A stretch of 64,000 bases of DNA from Chitinophaga pinensis (GTDB taxonomy: Bacteria > Bacteroidota > Bacteroidia > NS11-12g > UBA9320). Every line of letters begins with the position of its first letter. Positions within the stretch are counted from its first letter, which is position 1. This document shows, piece by piece, positions 9,133 through 18,314 of this stretch. The translations under genes were made by a program, and so were the position numbers. The stretch lies in contig CAMDSC010000001.1 of NCBI GenBank assembly GCA_945907065.1, forward strand, positions 223,190-287,189, in the 5' to 3' direction. Below the pieces are notes generated by a model that was given only the letters and a program-made list of their open reading frames with translations, was not told the origin of the DNA and made no database searches.

Positions 9133-10604
9133 TATTTAAAGGTGATTTTTAATAGGGCAAACTTACGGTCTTTTAGCACAGGAACAATAATTTTGTCACT
9201 TGAAATCTGCTTTCCCTCGGCAGGAATAATAAATGCATTTAGTTCATCGCCTTTTGCAACAACTTTGATTTTTCTTTCCCCACCGGGCAAAAATGTTGCC
9301 AATGAAATATCACCACCTGATGCAATTGGGTCATTGTATACTAAATTTATTGACGATTCAGTAACCGATACAAATGCAGAACTTAGCATTCCTTCATCAT
9401 TTACTGTATTTTGATTTTTGGTAACCAAGTTTTCCCAGTCTAGTTTTCCAGTACTGTCAAAATTTTGAATTAATATATTTTCAAAAGTATAAATAGCTTT
9501 TCCATGAGTTGAAGTTGTTCCGTTAATCATAGTTATTTCTTGCTCTTTTTGGATAAAAGCATTTTCACTTACTTTGATAAATCCTCCATCGGAGCGGCAA
9601 ACTAATTTTATAGGGATGTACGAGCTTGGTAAAAATCCATTCTGGACCTTTATTTCTCCCGATAATTCTTTAAGTATAGAATTAGAGAATGGTTGTTTTT
9701 TTATAATCAATGAATCCTTTTTGAAATTTGTCCAAATAATAGAAAAATTGCCTTCAAAACCACTTTCGGCATTGGATGTATAAAAACCTGTAACGCCTTT
9801 GAGGCCTGTATTTATATTGTAAAATAGTATTGGTTTATCGAAAGAATAGCTCGAATCAACTATTTGTTTAATTGTGCCCTGTTCGTAAATTGCTAAACGA
9901 ATCAATCCGTCTTTGTTTTTCTTAAGACTATATAATGCCGAAAAACCTAAGTTTTTGTCAATGATAATGTTCTCTAATTTTTCTATATTAAGATTTTGGT
10001 CTAAACTAAATTCGCCAGAGTTGATGATGTTAATTTTTTTGTCAATTACGGTGTATTTGTTAAAATTTTGCTTGTTTTTAGTAAATCCATAATTAAATAT
10101 AAAATAGTGTTTATGGTTAAAGGATGGTTTAATAATAAGTAATGGTTCATCATCAATTATGGAATATACAAGCCATGTTATAAGAATTTCAGGTTGAATA
10201 TTTTCAAAACTATTATTTAACAAACTTGCTACAATTTTGTAGGCTTTATTTTTTTTATCATACACTTGCTTAATAAGCAAAAGTCCTTCTTCGTTTAAAT
10301 CTGAATAAATAATCCGTGTATTTTTAAGCAAAAAACTTTTGCTATTTTCCATCCCAAGATTATGGCGGTAGCGTTCAAGAACAATAAATTTTGATAAAAA
10401 TTTGTTGCGATGACGAATCAAATAAATTCCTGATTCATCTTCACCAACTATGGTTGTATAAATGGAGTGTCCTCTGAGTTTTTGAGTATTGCTCCATTCT
10501 AGTGTTTGCGCTTTACTTATCGCTATAGTAAAATAAAATAGTATTAAAAATATTAACCTGTAATTATTCAGTTTGTTAATATGACAAAGAGGATTTGTAA
10601 ACAC
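9132..10604 (-). CDS. Secreted protein of unknown function, coupled to DUF6427-like protein
   Basis: A 490-residue protein with an N-terminal hydrophobic export segment (RLIFLILFYFTIAISKAQ) ending in a typical Bacteroidota signal-peptidase site, then a long soluble part rich in beta strands, possibly a propeller-like fold. No family recognised and no T9SS tail seen. The start is GTG at 10604; there is no ATG in frame near the signal peptide. It begins 11 bases after the APC permease stop and ends in a one-base overlap with the following membrane-protein gene, so the three are likely co-transcribed. Confidence 0.8.
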   Translation of the reverse strand: MFTNPLCHINKLNNYRLIFLILFYFTIAISKAQTLEWSNTQKLRGHSIYTTIVGEDESGIYLIRHRNKFLSKFIVLERYRHNLGMENSKSFLLKNTRIIYSDLNEEGLLLIKQVYDKKNKAYKIVASLLNNSFENIQPEILITWLVYSIIDDEPLLIIKPSFNHKHYFIFNYGFTKNKQNFNKYTVIDKKINIINSGEFSLDQNLNIEKLENIIIDKNLGFSALYSLKKNKDGLIRLAIYEQGTIKQIVDSSYSFDKPILFYNINTGLKGVTGFYTSNAESGFEGNFSIIWTNFKKDSLIIKKQPFSNSILKELSGEIKVQNGFLPSSYIPIKLVCRSDGGFIKVSENAFIQKEQEITMINGTTSTHGKAIYTFENILIQNFDSTGKLDWENLVTKNQNTVNDEGMLSSAFVSVTESSINLVYNDPIASGGDISLATFLPGGERKIKVVAKGDELNAFIIPAEGKQISSDKIIVPVLKDRKFALLKITFK

Positions 10605-10615
10605 GAATTTTGGGT

Positions 10616-12067
10616 TTACGATTTATTTTTACTTCTATTAATCAGCAAGTAGGAAAGGATTCCTAAACCAATAATACTTATAGCAATTCTGCTAGTTTCC
10701 CATTTATAAATTAATAGGTCAACTGAAATTAATCCAGCCAAAATGATATATAAGATTGGCAATATTGGATAAAACAAAGTTTTATAAGGCCTTTCGGCAT
10801 CAGGGCGTTTGCGTCTTAAAACAATAATTCCCGCAATAGTTACTACATAAAAAAGCAATGATGCAAAAGTGGTGTAATCTAGTAGTTTTCCATATGTGCC
10901 ACTCATACAAAGAATACTGGCCCAGACGGCTTGCATTATAATTGCATTTCCAGGTACACTTCGTTTATTTAAACTTCCTGCTTGTTTAAAAAATAGTTTA
11001 TCTTTTGCCATTGCATAATACAATCTGGCACCGGCCATTATTAAGCCATTATTGCATCCAAAAGTTGATACCATTATCATTACTGCCATCATTATGACTG
11101 CTCCACTACCAAAAATAACGCCGGCTGCTGCTACCCCAACTCTTTCGTTATCAGCCCACATAATTCCTTTAGCTAATATATTGGCACCTTCTGGATTTCC
11201 ATCCACTGGCAGTAACATGAAATAAGCTACATTCGCTAAAAAATAAAGCAATACCACAATTCCGGTTCCTATCATCAGGCTGAAAGGAATATTTCTTTGA
11301 GGATTTTTAACTTCACCAGCGGTATAGGTAATGTTGTTCCAAGCATCACAACTAAATAGTGAACCTACCATAGCAATACCCAAAACAATAGCCAATTGAC
11401 CGCCTTGCAATGTTTCTTTAATAATTCCAGTTCCAGAGCTTGTAGTAGTTCTAGCATCCCAAAATTGAGACCAATTATGGGCAAATGCATCACTGTTTAT
11501 CCCTACATAAATTCCTGCAATAATTAAAAATAACAACGAACCTATTTTTGCAATTGTAAAAATTCCTTGAACAATTTTTGCGTTTTTTACGCCTAGTAAA
11601 TTATTGCCTGAAAGTAGCCAAATCAATGCAACTCCAACTATCTGTTGTGAATTTATTTTAATAAAGCCTAAATTTATCAGAACCCTATCGGGACTAATCC
11701 ATGGGAATAAAACCCCGGAAAACTTTGCGAAGGCAATAGCTACGGCGGCTATAACCCCGGTTTGAACCACAAAAAAAGTAATTAAGCCAAACACAAATCC
11801 GGTTCCTTTTCCATAAGCTTCAGATAAATAAACATATTGACCGCCGGCTTTTGGAAACATACCTGCTAATTCACCATAACCCAGCGCTGCCATTAAAGTT
11901 AATACACCTGTTATTAGCCATACAATTAATATCCAACCGGGTGAACCTAATTGCTGCGACATGCTTGCAGTAACAATAAAAATTCCCGACCCAATCATGG
12001 AGCCGGCCACCAGCATACTGCTGTCAAACAGGCCTAATTCTTTTTTAAAATGTGTGGTTTCTGACAT
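10616..12067 (-). CDS. APC-family amino acid permease
   Basis: A 483-residue protein with about twelve membrane helices and the hallmark first helix of the amino acid-polyamine-organocation superfamily (VAGSMIGSGIFIV), then GYGELAGMFPKAGGQYVYL in TM2-3, as in LAT/SteT-type transporters. It should move amino acids across the inner membrane by exchange or ion symport; the substrate cannot be read from the sequence. It heads a minus-strand group with two genes of unknown function following closely. Confidence 0.92.
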   Translation of the reverse strand: MSETTHFKKELGLFDSSMLVAGSMIGSGIFIVTASMSQQLGSPGWILIVWLITGVLTLMAALGYGELAGMFPKAGGQYVYLSEAYGKGTGFVFGLITFFVVQTGVIAAVAIAFAKFSGVLFPWISPDRVLINLGFIKINSQQIVGVALIWLLSGNNLLGVKNAKIVQGIFTIAKIGSLLFLIIAGIYVGINSDAFAHNWSQFWDARTTTSSGTGIIKETLQGGQLAIVLGIAMVGSLFSCDAWNNITYTAGEVKNPQRNIPFSLMIGTGIVVLLYFLANVAYFMLLPVDGNPEGANILAKGIMWADNERVGVAAAGVIFGSGAVIMMAVMIMVSTFGCNNGLIMAGARLYYAMAKDKLFFKQAGSLNKRSVPGNAIIMQAVWASILCMSGTYGKLLDYTTFASLLFYVVTIAGIIVLRRKRPDAERPYKTLFYPILPILYIILAGLISVDLLIYKWETSRIAISIIGLGILSYLLINRSKNKS

Positions 12068-12173
12068 AAATTAATTTGGTCAAACATAGTACTTTTTGAG
12101 TCAAAATTAATTACAGAAATTAGGTGGGTTTGATTTTTTACTAAATCTTTAAACGGTTTTCTAAGATATTTTC

Positions 12174-12668
12174 TTACAAAACATTTATAATAAATTTAGA
12201 AAAATCAGTATTAGGAGGATTTTCTATACCGGCTATTCGGCCAAGAGTTATAAGTTGCCCGCGATGATAGGTGCTATGATTGATGGCATGTTGTATAAAA
12301 ATATAGCACGGTTTTGTTCCTTTAAGCCAAGGTGTATCAATGGTATAATTTTCTTCTAATTGTTCACTCGTCAATGAATTAACAAAGAATTCAAAATCAT
12401 TCGATTGTTTTTTAATGCCTTCAAAAAATGCAATGTAATTATCTTCAAAATCTTTTCTAAATGGCTCAAATTCTGTCTTTTCAATAAATGAAAGCCAAAA
12501 TCGTTCCGCATTCCATATATGTAAAAAGGTAGATTTTAGTGTTGAAAAACTTGAAGGAATTTTTTGTGTTAGTATTTCAGGAGATGAATTTTGAAGCCAA
12601 ACTATTATTTGCAAGTTGGCCCAAGTATTATAGGCGGCAAGATCTTTAATAATTTTTGCAGAATTCAA
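12174..12668 (-). CDS. DinB-superfamily protein
   Basis: A 164-residue four-helix-bundle protein. DinB-type metal-binding histidines are visible in LHIWNAERFW and in the C-terminal HAINHSTYHRGQL (H-x3-H-x3-H spacing), the family hallmark; members are thiol-dependent or other metal-dependent transferases of mostly unknown substrate. There is no methionine codon anywhere in the frame, and a stop lies four codons upstream, so translation must start at TTG 12668 (or another non-ATG codon). It stands between the permease and the CAP lipoprotein, with no clear functional link. Confidence 0.85.
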   Translation of the reverse strand: MNSAKIIKDLAAYNTWANLQIIVWLQNSSPEILTQKIPSSFSTLKSTFLHIWNAERFWLSFIEKTEFEPFRKDFEDNYIAFFEGIKKQSNDFEFFVNSLTSEQLEENYTIDTPWLKGTKPCYIFIQHAINHSTYHRGQLITLGRIAGIENPPNTDFSKFIINVL

Positions 12669-12677
12669 AACTAATAA

Positions 12678-13598
12678 TTAAGGTTTAATTATGGTTGTGG
12701 TGTAGCTGTAACTGGTTTTTGGAGCATTTTGCACACCGCTTACCGTAACCGTATAAGTTACATCTGCAGCACTGTTAGTTACTATTCCAACTGGTTCCCA
12801 TACGATAGTATTATCCCCGTAACCATTATCATCGCTTGATACAATAGCTAAAGTAATATTTCCGCTTGGCCCTTTTACACTAACCGATGCATTTGCAAAA
12901 TCTGCTTTTGGTATACCAAAAGACCATCGGGCAAATACTAATCCTTGTGGCATAAATCCTTTTACCGGATAAGCTATAAACTCAGGAATTTTAGTGTTTC
13001 CTCCAGCTGTACCAATACAACCAAGCGACATAGTTGCATCAGTAGTTCCATAACTAAATTGTGTTTTGGCCGAATGCAAAATCCACCTTCTGTGTCCGAC
13101 AGAAGTATTATTGGATCCATTATCCATCATAAATGAAGTTACTGCGTTTACAGAATGGCTGCCCAAACTTAAATTACTTGTTTTGGCACCATCAAATCCG
13201 CTTTGAGTCCAACAGGTCCAATTATTTGGCGGGGTATGACTTAATTGATTATTAGCATTCATCATTAAAGCCGCTTCTTGGTACATCGGAAATTTGGAAG
13301 CATCTAAAGTCGTGTTGTCATTTAAACCTGCCAATTTTCTAAAATAATTGATACGTTTAATTACCTTATCATGGGTAGATTGAGGAGCAGTTCCAGCTTT
13401 GCAGCCCATTTCATTTCCTGTCCAACCTGGATCAGATAGGGCTGACCCTAAGTAATTATTTTTATAATCGGCAATTACAGTTTCTCTATCAGATAATACT
13501 ACTCCATCGTCATCATTTTTTTTACAACTATTAATTAAATTTATACCAAATAAAATTAATGGTATCAAAATCAGTTTTGCTTTGGTTTTATGTGTCAT
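12678..13598 (-). CDS. CAP (SCP/PR-1) domain lipoprotein
   Basis: The protein has a lipoprotein signal peptide ending at L-I-N-S-C, so it should be anchored to the outer or inner membrane. The following ~280 residues contain a CAP domain: RINYFRKLAGL, QEAALMMNANNQLSHTPP and the later GHRRWIL, matching the conserved histidine-containing cavity motifs. A C-terminal Ig-like segment follows (VWEPVGIVTNS...). CAP proteins are secreted, with roles from proteolysis to lipid binding; the bacterial role is uncertain. I choose ATG 13598 rather than an earlier frame-open ATG at 13640 because it places the signal peptide at the N-terminus. Confidence 0.85.
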   Translation of the reverse strand: MTHKTKAKLILIPLILFGINLINSCKKNDDDGVVLSDRETVIADYKNNYLGSALSDPGWTGNEMGCKAGTAPQSTHDKVIKRINYFRKLAGLNDNTTLDASKFPMYQEAALMMNANNQLSHTPPNNWTCWTQSGFDGAKTSNLSLGSHSVNAVTSFMMDNGSNNTSVGHRRWILHSAKTQFSYGTTDATMSLGCIGTAGGNTKIPEFIAYPVKGFMPQGLVFARWSFGIPKADFANASVSVKGPSGNITLAIVSSDDNGYGDNTIVWEPVGIVTNSAADVTYTVTVSGVQNAPKTSYSYTTTIIKP

Positions 13599-13668
13599 TT
13601 TTATTGAAAATAAATTTTTAGCAAAGATGGTAAAAATCATTAATAAATTAGATTAGTGATTTAAGTTT

Positions 13669-14157
13669 TTAAACTTTCTTTGGCCAGTTATACCATTCCA
13701 ATTTTCCTTTGTGGGCAGTTATTTCATTCCAATTTTTAATATCTAATTTAAAAAGCCCCATACCGCAAGTTGGTAAATTATCAATTGTAGCATTTCCGAT
13801 ATAATTAAAAAGTTCGGTCATTCCGGGGTTGTGGCCAATAATAGCTAATGAATCAATATCGGAATCGGTGTTGGCTATTTCATATAAAATAACTTTGTGG
13901 GATGCCAAGTACAGTTTTTCAAGTTTTAAGATTGAATCTTTTTTCCAATCCAAATGTTTGCCTAATTGCTTGGCAGTTTGGCGAGTTCGCTTGGCTGCGC
14001 TAATTTTTATTAAGTCGGGTTTAAACTTTAATTTTTTTAATCGGTCGCTCATCAGTTCACAATCCTCTTCGCCCCGGTCGGTTAGTTTTCGTTCAAAATC
14101 ATTATCAAAACCGTTTTGCTCGGTTTTGGCATGGCGAATGAGAAGAAGGTATTTCAT
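13669..14157 (-). CDS. sixA: SixA-like histidine phosphatase
   Basis: A 162-residue protein of the histidine phosphatase branch. The catalytic motif is LLIRHAKTEQ (RHA form, as in SixA rather than RHG), with H8 as the phospho-acceptor; the second catalytic histidine is in AIIGHNPGM. SixA removes phosphate from histidine-containing phosphotransfer domains, so the protein may tune a phosphorelay. No histidine kinase is intact nearby, although fragments of a two-component system lie at 22.2-22.6 kb. The physiological substrate is an inference. Confidence 0.88.
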   Translation of the reverse strand: MKYLLLIRHAKTEQNGFDNDFERKLTDRGEEDCELMSDRLKKLKFKPDLIKISAAKRTRQTAKQLGKHLDWKKDSILKLEKLYLASHKVILYEIANTDSDIDSLAIIGHNPGMTELFNYIGNATIDNLPTCGMGLFKLDIKNWNEITAHKGKLEWYNWPKKV

Positions 14158-14349
14158 GATGCCGCAAAATTAAAGGCTTTAACAGATATTGAAATTAAAA
14201 ATTTCTTAAAAAAAATCCTCTGACCCCTTCTTAAGGGGAGTTGGACTCGGAGAATTAATACGGTGAGGTTTATGTCATATTTCGGTCACGAAGTGGGGGG
14301 TAAAATCGACTCTTTTTTTAAACGTGTTTCGCCGTAAAATATATAAAAC

Positions 14350-14709
14350 ATGAAAAAAGTATTAGCAATCACCCTACTGGCTTTAACCTTAGCATTAGTA
14401 AACTGTAAAGACAACAGCACCACCGACCCCACACCTAAAACTTTGAACAAAATTTTGATGGTAAATAAATATTGGAAAACAACTGCGGCTCCAATATTAA
14501 GTCATTATTTCAGAAGTGATGGGAAATATTATTTACCGGATGGAATATCAGAAGAAGGCACTTGGCAGTGGCTAAATAATTCTGATAGTTTAGAGGTGGT
14601 AGAAATAACATTTGGCCGTACAGTATGGTATGTAGAATATTGTACAGATACAGAATTGAAAATGAAAGGAAAAGGGGATAAATATGGTTATGTCTTTACA
14701 AAGCAATAA
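14350..14709 (+). CDS. Small lipoprotein, lipocalin-like
   Basis: A 119-residue protein with a lipoprotein signal (LTLALVNC, Cys19) and a short mature part whose pattern (KYWKTTAAPILSHYFRSDG, GTWQWLNNSDSLEVV) resembles lipocalin-like domains common in Bacteroidota lipoproteins. It stands alone: divergent from the phosphatase, and followed by a strong bidirectional terminator. Function unknown. Confidence 0.8.
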   Translation: MKKVLAITLLALTLALVNCKDNSTTDPTPKTLNKILMVNKYWKTTAAPILSHYFRSDGKYYLPDGISEEGTWQWLNNSDSLEVVEITFGRTVWYVEYCTDTELKMKGKGDKYGYVFTKQ

Positions 14710-14731
14710 GTAAAACCTCTAAAAAATATAG

Positions 14732-14763
14732 AAAGCTCAAACCAATGGTTTGGGCTTTTTTGT
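14732..14763 (+). terminator. Intrinsic terminator
   Basis: Stem AAGCTCAAACC / GGTTTGGGCTT (one G-U pair) with a four-base loop followed by a run of T. It sits between convergent genes (14350-14709 and 14769-15170) and can serve the plus-strand lipoprotein gene. Confidence 0.85.
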
Positions 14764-14768
14764 TGCTT

Positions 14769-15170
14769 TTATTTTTTTGAAGCTTTTAAAAATAAAACCC
14801 CAACCCAAATCCAGCAAGCCATCATGCATAAGCCGCCAATAGGGGTAATGGCACCCACCCATTTAAATCCATCAATACCAAATACCGGCCGCAAGGCTAA
14901 AAAATAAACCGTGCCGCAAAAAATAAGAATACCCAAACGAAGTAGTAAAATTGGAGTATTTAGTTTTACCTCCGTGGCATGGCTCATTATACCCAAAGCC
15001 AATAATCCCAAACAACCATAAAACTGATACTTAACAGCAGTTTCAAAAATTTGAAGGTTTTCAACTGTTAATTTTTCTTTAAGATAATGAGCCCCAAAAG
15101 CTCCAAACATAATGGCTACTGCCAGCCCAAAGGCTCCGCGGTAAATGGTTTGTGAAGAAATTTTATTCAT
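14769..15170 (-). CDS. DUF423 membrane protein
   Basis: A ~133-residue inner-membrane protein with four helices. The family hallmark of DUF423 (YgdD-like) is visible: AIMFGAFGAHYLKEKL near the start, FETAVKYQFYGCLGLL, and GAITPIGGLCMMACW near the end. Function of the family is unknown. I start at ATG 15170 (MNKISSQTIY), seven codons inside the longest frame, because this matches the usual family N-terminus and fits the promoter-like box 37 bases upstream. Confidence 0.88.
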   Translation of the reverse strand: MNKISSQTIYRGAFGLAVAIMFGAFGAHYLKEKLTVENLQIFETAVKYQFYGCLGLLALGIMSHATEVKLNTPILLLRLGILIFCGTVYFLALRPVFGIDGFKWVGAITPIGGLCMMACWIWVGVLFLKASKK

Positions 15171-15206
15171 TTTATTGTGATTTGTTGCCAACGTTTAGCG
15201 AAATTG

Positions 15207-15214
15207 CAAAGGTA
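15207..15214 (-). promoter_or_regulatory. Putative -7 box for the DUF423 gene
   Basis: On the minus strand this reads TACCTTTG, an exact TAnnTTTG match, 36 bases before ATG 15170. It lies in the short divergent interval before the plus-strand gene starting at 15230. Confidence 0.5.
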
Positions 15215-15229
15215 TTTTTTAAAACGATT

Positions 15230-16873
15230 ATGTTAAAGAAAATTAAAACTTTGCTATGTGGCACTGCCTGTATTTTAGCCTTGCATAGCTGTGTGCCCGA
15301 AGAATTTAACACCAATGGAAAAGTGAGAATGGATGAAATAAATCCTGAGTATGCTATTCCATTGATAAGTTCAGACCTCACTTTGGATGATTTGGTGAAA
15401 AAAGGAGGTTCATTTGTTAAAAAATATGACGATGGTTTTATTTCGTTGGTTTATCGTGGGCAAATATTTTCATCTACCGCAGGAGAGGTAATACCGATTC
15501 CCGACCAGGATTTTAACCAAACAATTGTTCTAAATTCGGCTCAAGCCAATTCGTTAAACAACGGGCAATCGATAGTGGTAAGTTTACCAGTGAGTAAAAG
15601 CTTTTCATTAGGTATTAAAGAAATAGACTCACTTTGGCTTAAAGCCGGTGCTTTGGTAGCCTCTATCAGTAGCGAAATTAGAACCGGAGGAAGTCTTAAA
15701 ATTTCATTTGAAGATGCTAAAAATCTTGGAACAGTGCTTAGCCTAAATGTACCTTTTAACTTTGGCGGTTCTACTCCGGTAATGGCCAATGGCAATACAA
15801 CATTGGCCGGCTATAAATGGAACATGAGTAATGGTGGCGCAGGTTTTAATATGGTAAATATTAAATTTGATTTGAGCCTTAATGCAACTGTAGAACCGGT
15901 GGCTGCGGGCAATCAAATGAATATTGATATGGGTTTTAAAGGGATGAAATTTAGCCGGTTTTATGGCTATGTAGGTCAGGTAAATTTGATGAATGGTGGT
16001 GATACCATTGATATTTCTGTTTTTGATAACGGAGCCACAGGTACTTTTACAGTAGAAGACCCAAAAGTGAAAATTATCAGTAGCAATTCGTTTGGTGTGC
16101 CAATAAAAGCAGGGTTTACTAAGCTGGCAGGTTATAGTTCGGGCGTTGGAGGATTTGAAACAGATATTACAGGTTTACCTGATCCATTGCCTGTGAAAGT
16201 GCCAACTATTGCTCAAATTGGGCAAATACTTTCTGATTCGGCCATGATTGATAAATCGGTTAGTAATATTAAAACCGTAATAAATCAAAAGCCAAAGCAA
16301 GTTATATTTCAAACTTATGTAAACCTAAACCCAAACGGCAAGCAACAGCGAAATTTTATAACCGATAATAGCCAAATAAATTTTGTAGTAGATGTTGAAC
16401 TTCCGTTGTATGGAAGTGCCCGCAATTTTGTTTTGGAAAGAGAGCAATCTGCAGGGGTTACACTGCCCAATGTAGATTTTATAGATAATGTGATGTTGCG
16501 ATTTGCAGGAGATAATGGTTATCCTATTGACCTCAGCACTCAGGTTTATCTTCTTGATTCATTAGGGATAGCATTTGATTCTGTTTTTACTGATAAATCA
16601 TATAAATTTTTAGAAGCGGCGGCTATTGGCACGGATGGTAAGGTAATAAGTACAACTAAAAAAACGACGGATATAATTTTTGATTCTCAACGGGCCAAAC
16701 GACTCAACCGACTGAAAAAAGTAAAATTGAGAGCTGAAGTGGCTACCACAAGTGCCGGAGGTACTTATCCAAGTGTTAAACTTTACAGCAATTATGTACT
16801 AGGAATCAAAATTGGTATAAAAGCCAAATTCAAGATAAATAATGAATTATTAGATAGTTTAGGTAAAAAATAA
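15230..16873 (+). CDS. Large lipoprotein paired with DUF5723 protein
   Basis: A 547-residue lipoprotein: the signal peptide MLKKIKTLLCGTACILA ends at the lipobox ALHSC. The mature chain is beta-rich with no recognised catalytic motif. It begins MDEINPEYAIPLISSDLTLDDL, a pattern I associate with Bacteroidota lipoproteins next to a DUF5723 barrel-like gene. Four bases separate it from the next gene, so the two form an operon and may form a surface-exposed complex. ATG 15230 is chosen over an earlier frame-open ATG (15152), which would bury the signal peptide behind 26 residues. Confidence 0.82.
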   Translation: MLKKIKTLLCGTACILALHSCVPEEFNTNGKVRMDEINPEYAIPLISSDLTLDDLVKKGGSFVKKYDDGFISLVYRGQIFSSTAGEVIPIPDQDFNQTIVLNSAQANSLNNGQSIVVSLPVSKSFSLGIKEIDSLWLKAGALVASISSEIRTGGSLKISFEDAKNLGTVLSLNVPFNFGGSTPVMANGNTTLAGYKWNMSNGGAGFNMVNIKFDLSLNATVEPVAAGNQMNIDMGFKGMKFSRFYGYVGQVNLMNGGDTIDISVFDNGATGTFTVEDPKVKIISSNSFGVPIKAGFTKLAGYSSGVGGFETDITGLPDPLPVKVPTIAQIGQILSDSAMIDKSVSNIKTVINQKPKQVIFQTYVNLNPNGKQQRNFITDNSQINFVVDVELPLYGSARNFVLEREQSAGVTLPNVDFIDNVMLRFAGDNGYPIDLSTQVYLLDSLGIAFDSVFTDKSYKFLEAAAIGTDGKVISTTKKTTDIIFDSQRAKRLNRLKKVKLRAEVATTSAGGTYPSVKLYSNYVLGIKIGIKAKFKINNELLDSLGKK

Positions 16874-16877
16874 AGAC

Positions 16878-18272
16878 ATGCTTAAAAAAATAATTACTCT
16901 TCAAATAATAGTTTTAAGTTTTGTGTTATCAGTAAATGCTCAACATAATCTTACTATGTATAATATGCATACCTTGCCTCAGCGAATACAGGTAAATCCT
17001 GCATCTATTCCCGATTCCCGATTTTTTATAAGTATGCCGGGGTTTGCGTCTATTCACATGCTTTATGGCAATGATGGATTTAAACTTAAAAATTTGGTAT
17101 CGGTTGACGATTCTAATCGTTTAGTTGTTCATCCATTATCATTTTATAATGCTTTAAATAAAAACAACCGACTTAGCACAGATGTTAGTTATGACATAAT
17201 TAATTTTGGGTTCAAAATTCGCAAAAGCTATTTAACCGTTTGCCTTGGCGAAAAAATAAAAAGTCAGGTTAGTTTTCCAAAAGATTTTTTAGGTTTGTTT
17301 ATAATTGGCAATGCTGGTCAAAATCTAGGAAAAGACATGAATTTTAACTTTGGTTTTGATATGATGGCTTATAATGATATAAGTGCCACCTATTCAAGGT
17401 CGTTCCTTAAAGATAAACTTAGATTAGGCGTTAAAGGTTCCTACCTAAATGGAATTTTAAATGTAAATACCGAAAAGACTGATCTTATTTTTAATACCAA
17501 TCCGGTTGATTTTCATTATACCGTGCGATCAAATATTAAGGTAAATACATCCAGTTTTTTAGATACTTTAAATATCAATTTTGAACCTGATAAAAACATA
17601 GATTATAATGTTTTGAAAAGTAGAAATAGAGGAATGGCAATGAGTTTTGGAGCCACTTATCAATTAATTCCTAAAGTAGTTCTTTCGGCCAGTATTGTTG
17701 ATTTGGGTTATATTAACTGGAAGGATAATGTTCAAAATTATGAAACAGTAGACCCCAATAGAAAGGCTGAATTTTATGGTTTAAAAATACAGGATTTATT
17801 TGGTGATAATCCGAAAACTGATTCTTCATTCATAGTCATACGAGATTCAATAATTGATAAATTAAAATTAAAAAGTACACATAATAGTTACCGCACCAAT
17901 TTGCCAACTTCATTTTATCTTGGAGGAAATTTTTGGCTAACCAAACGCCATAATTTTGGAGTATTGTTTTATGGTAATTATTTTCAAAAGAAACTAAACC
18001 CGGCCATCACATTATCCTATAACGGAAAACTTACCAAAGTTTTGGGTGTATCTGTTAGTTATTCAATGATTAATAAATCGTTTGTAAATGGAGGTGTAGG
18101 ACTTACTTTAAACGGAGGGCCATTCCAATATTATCTGGTAGCCGATAATGTATTAGGAATGATAAAATATAAAAATGCCAACACAGTTGATTTAAGAACA
18201 GGCATTAATTTTACCTTCCGACGCAAAGATAAACAGGCTGGATTGAGCGGGAAATCAAAGAAGTTAGGGTAA
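16878..18272 (+). CDS. DUF5723 outer-membrane protein
   Basis: A 464-residue protein with a signal peptide (IVLSFVLSVNAQ) and a PorV/FadL-like repetitive amphipathic strand pattern throughout (for example TNLPTSFYLGGNFWL, LTLNGGPFQYYLV). The opening QRIQVNPASIPDSRFFI is typical of DUF5723 proteins, which are predicted outer-membrane barrels in Bacteroidota. It immediately follows the large lipoprotein. Role unknown; PorP/SprF-like proteins of similar organisation act in the assembly of surface proteins, but this extension is inference. Confidence 0.82.
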   Translation: MLKKIITLQIIVLSFVLSVNAQHNLTMYNMHTLPQRIQVNPASIPDSRFFISMPGFASIHMLYGNDGFKLKNLVSVDDSNRLVVHPLSFYNALNKNNRLSTDVSYDIINFGFKIRKSYLTVCLGEKIKSQVSFPKDFLGLFIIGNAGQNLGKDMNFNFGFDMMAYNDISATYSRSFLKDKLRLGVKGSYLNGILNVNTEKTDLIFNTNPVDFHYTVRSNIKVNTSSFLDTLNINFEPDKNIDYNVLKSRNRGMAMSFGATYQLIPKVVLSASIVDLGYINWKDNVQNYETVDPNRKAEFYGLKIQDLFGDNPKTDSSFIVIRDSIIDKLKLKSTHNSYRTNLPTSFYLGGNFWLTKRHNFGVLFYGNYFQKKLNPAITLSYNGKLTKVLGVSVSYSMINKSFVNGGVGLTLNGGPFQYYLVADNVLGMIKYKNANTVDLRTGINFTFRRKDKQAGLSGKSKKLG

Positions 18273-18314
18273 GTAAGTTTTTGCTTTTAGTTACTATTTA
18301 AACCAAAAGTAAAA

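Noticed and set aside
13829-14173. A plus-strand open frame antisense to the SixA-like gene
   Set aside because: The minus-strand gene carries both catalytic histidine motifs; the overlapping frame does not resemble any protein.
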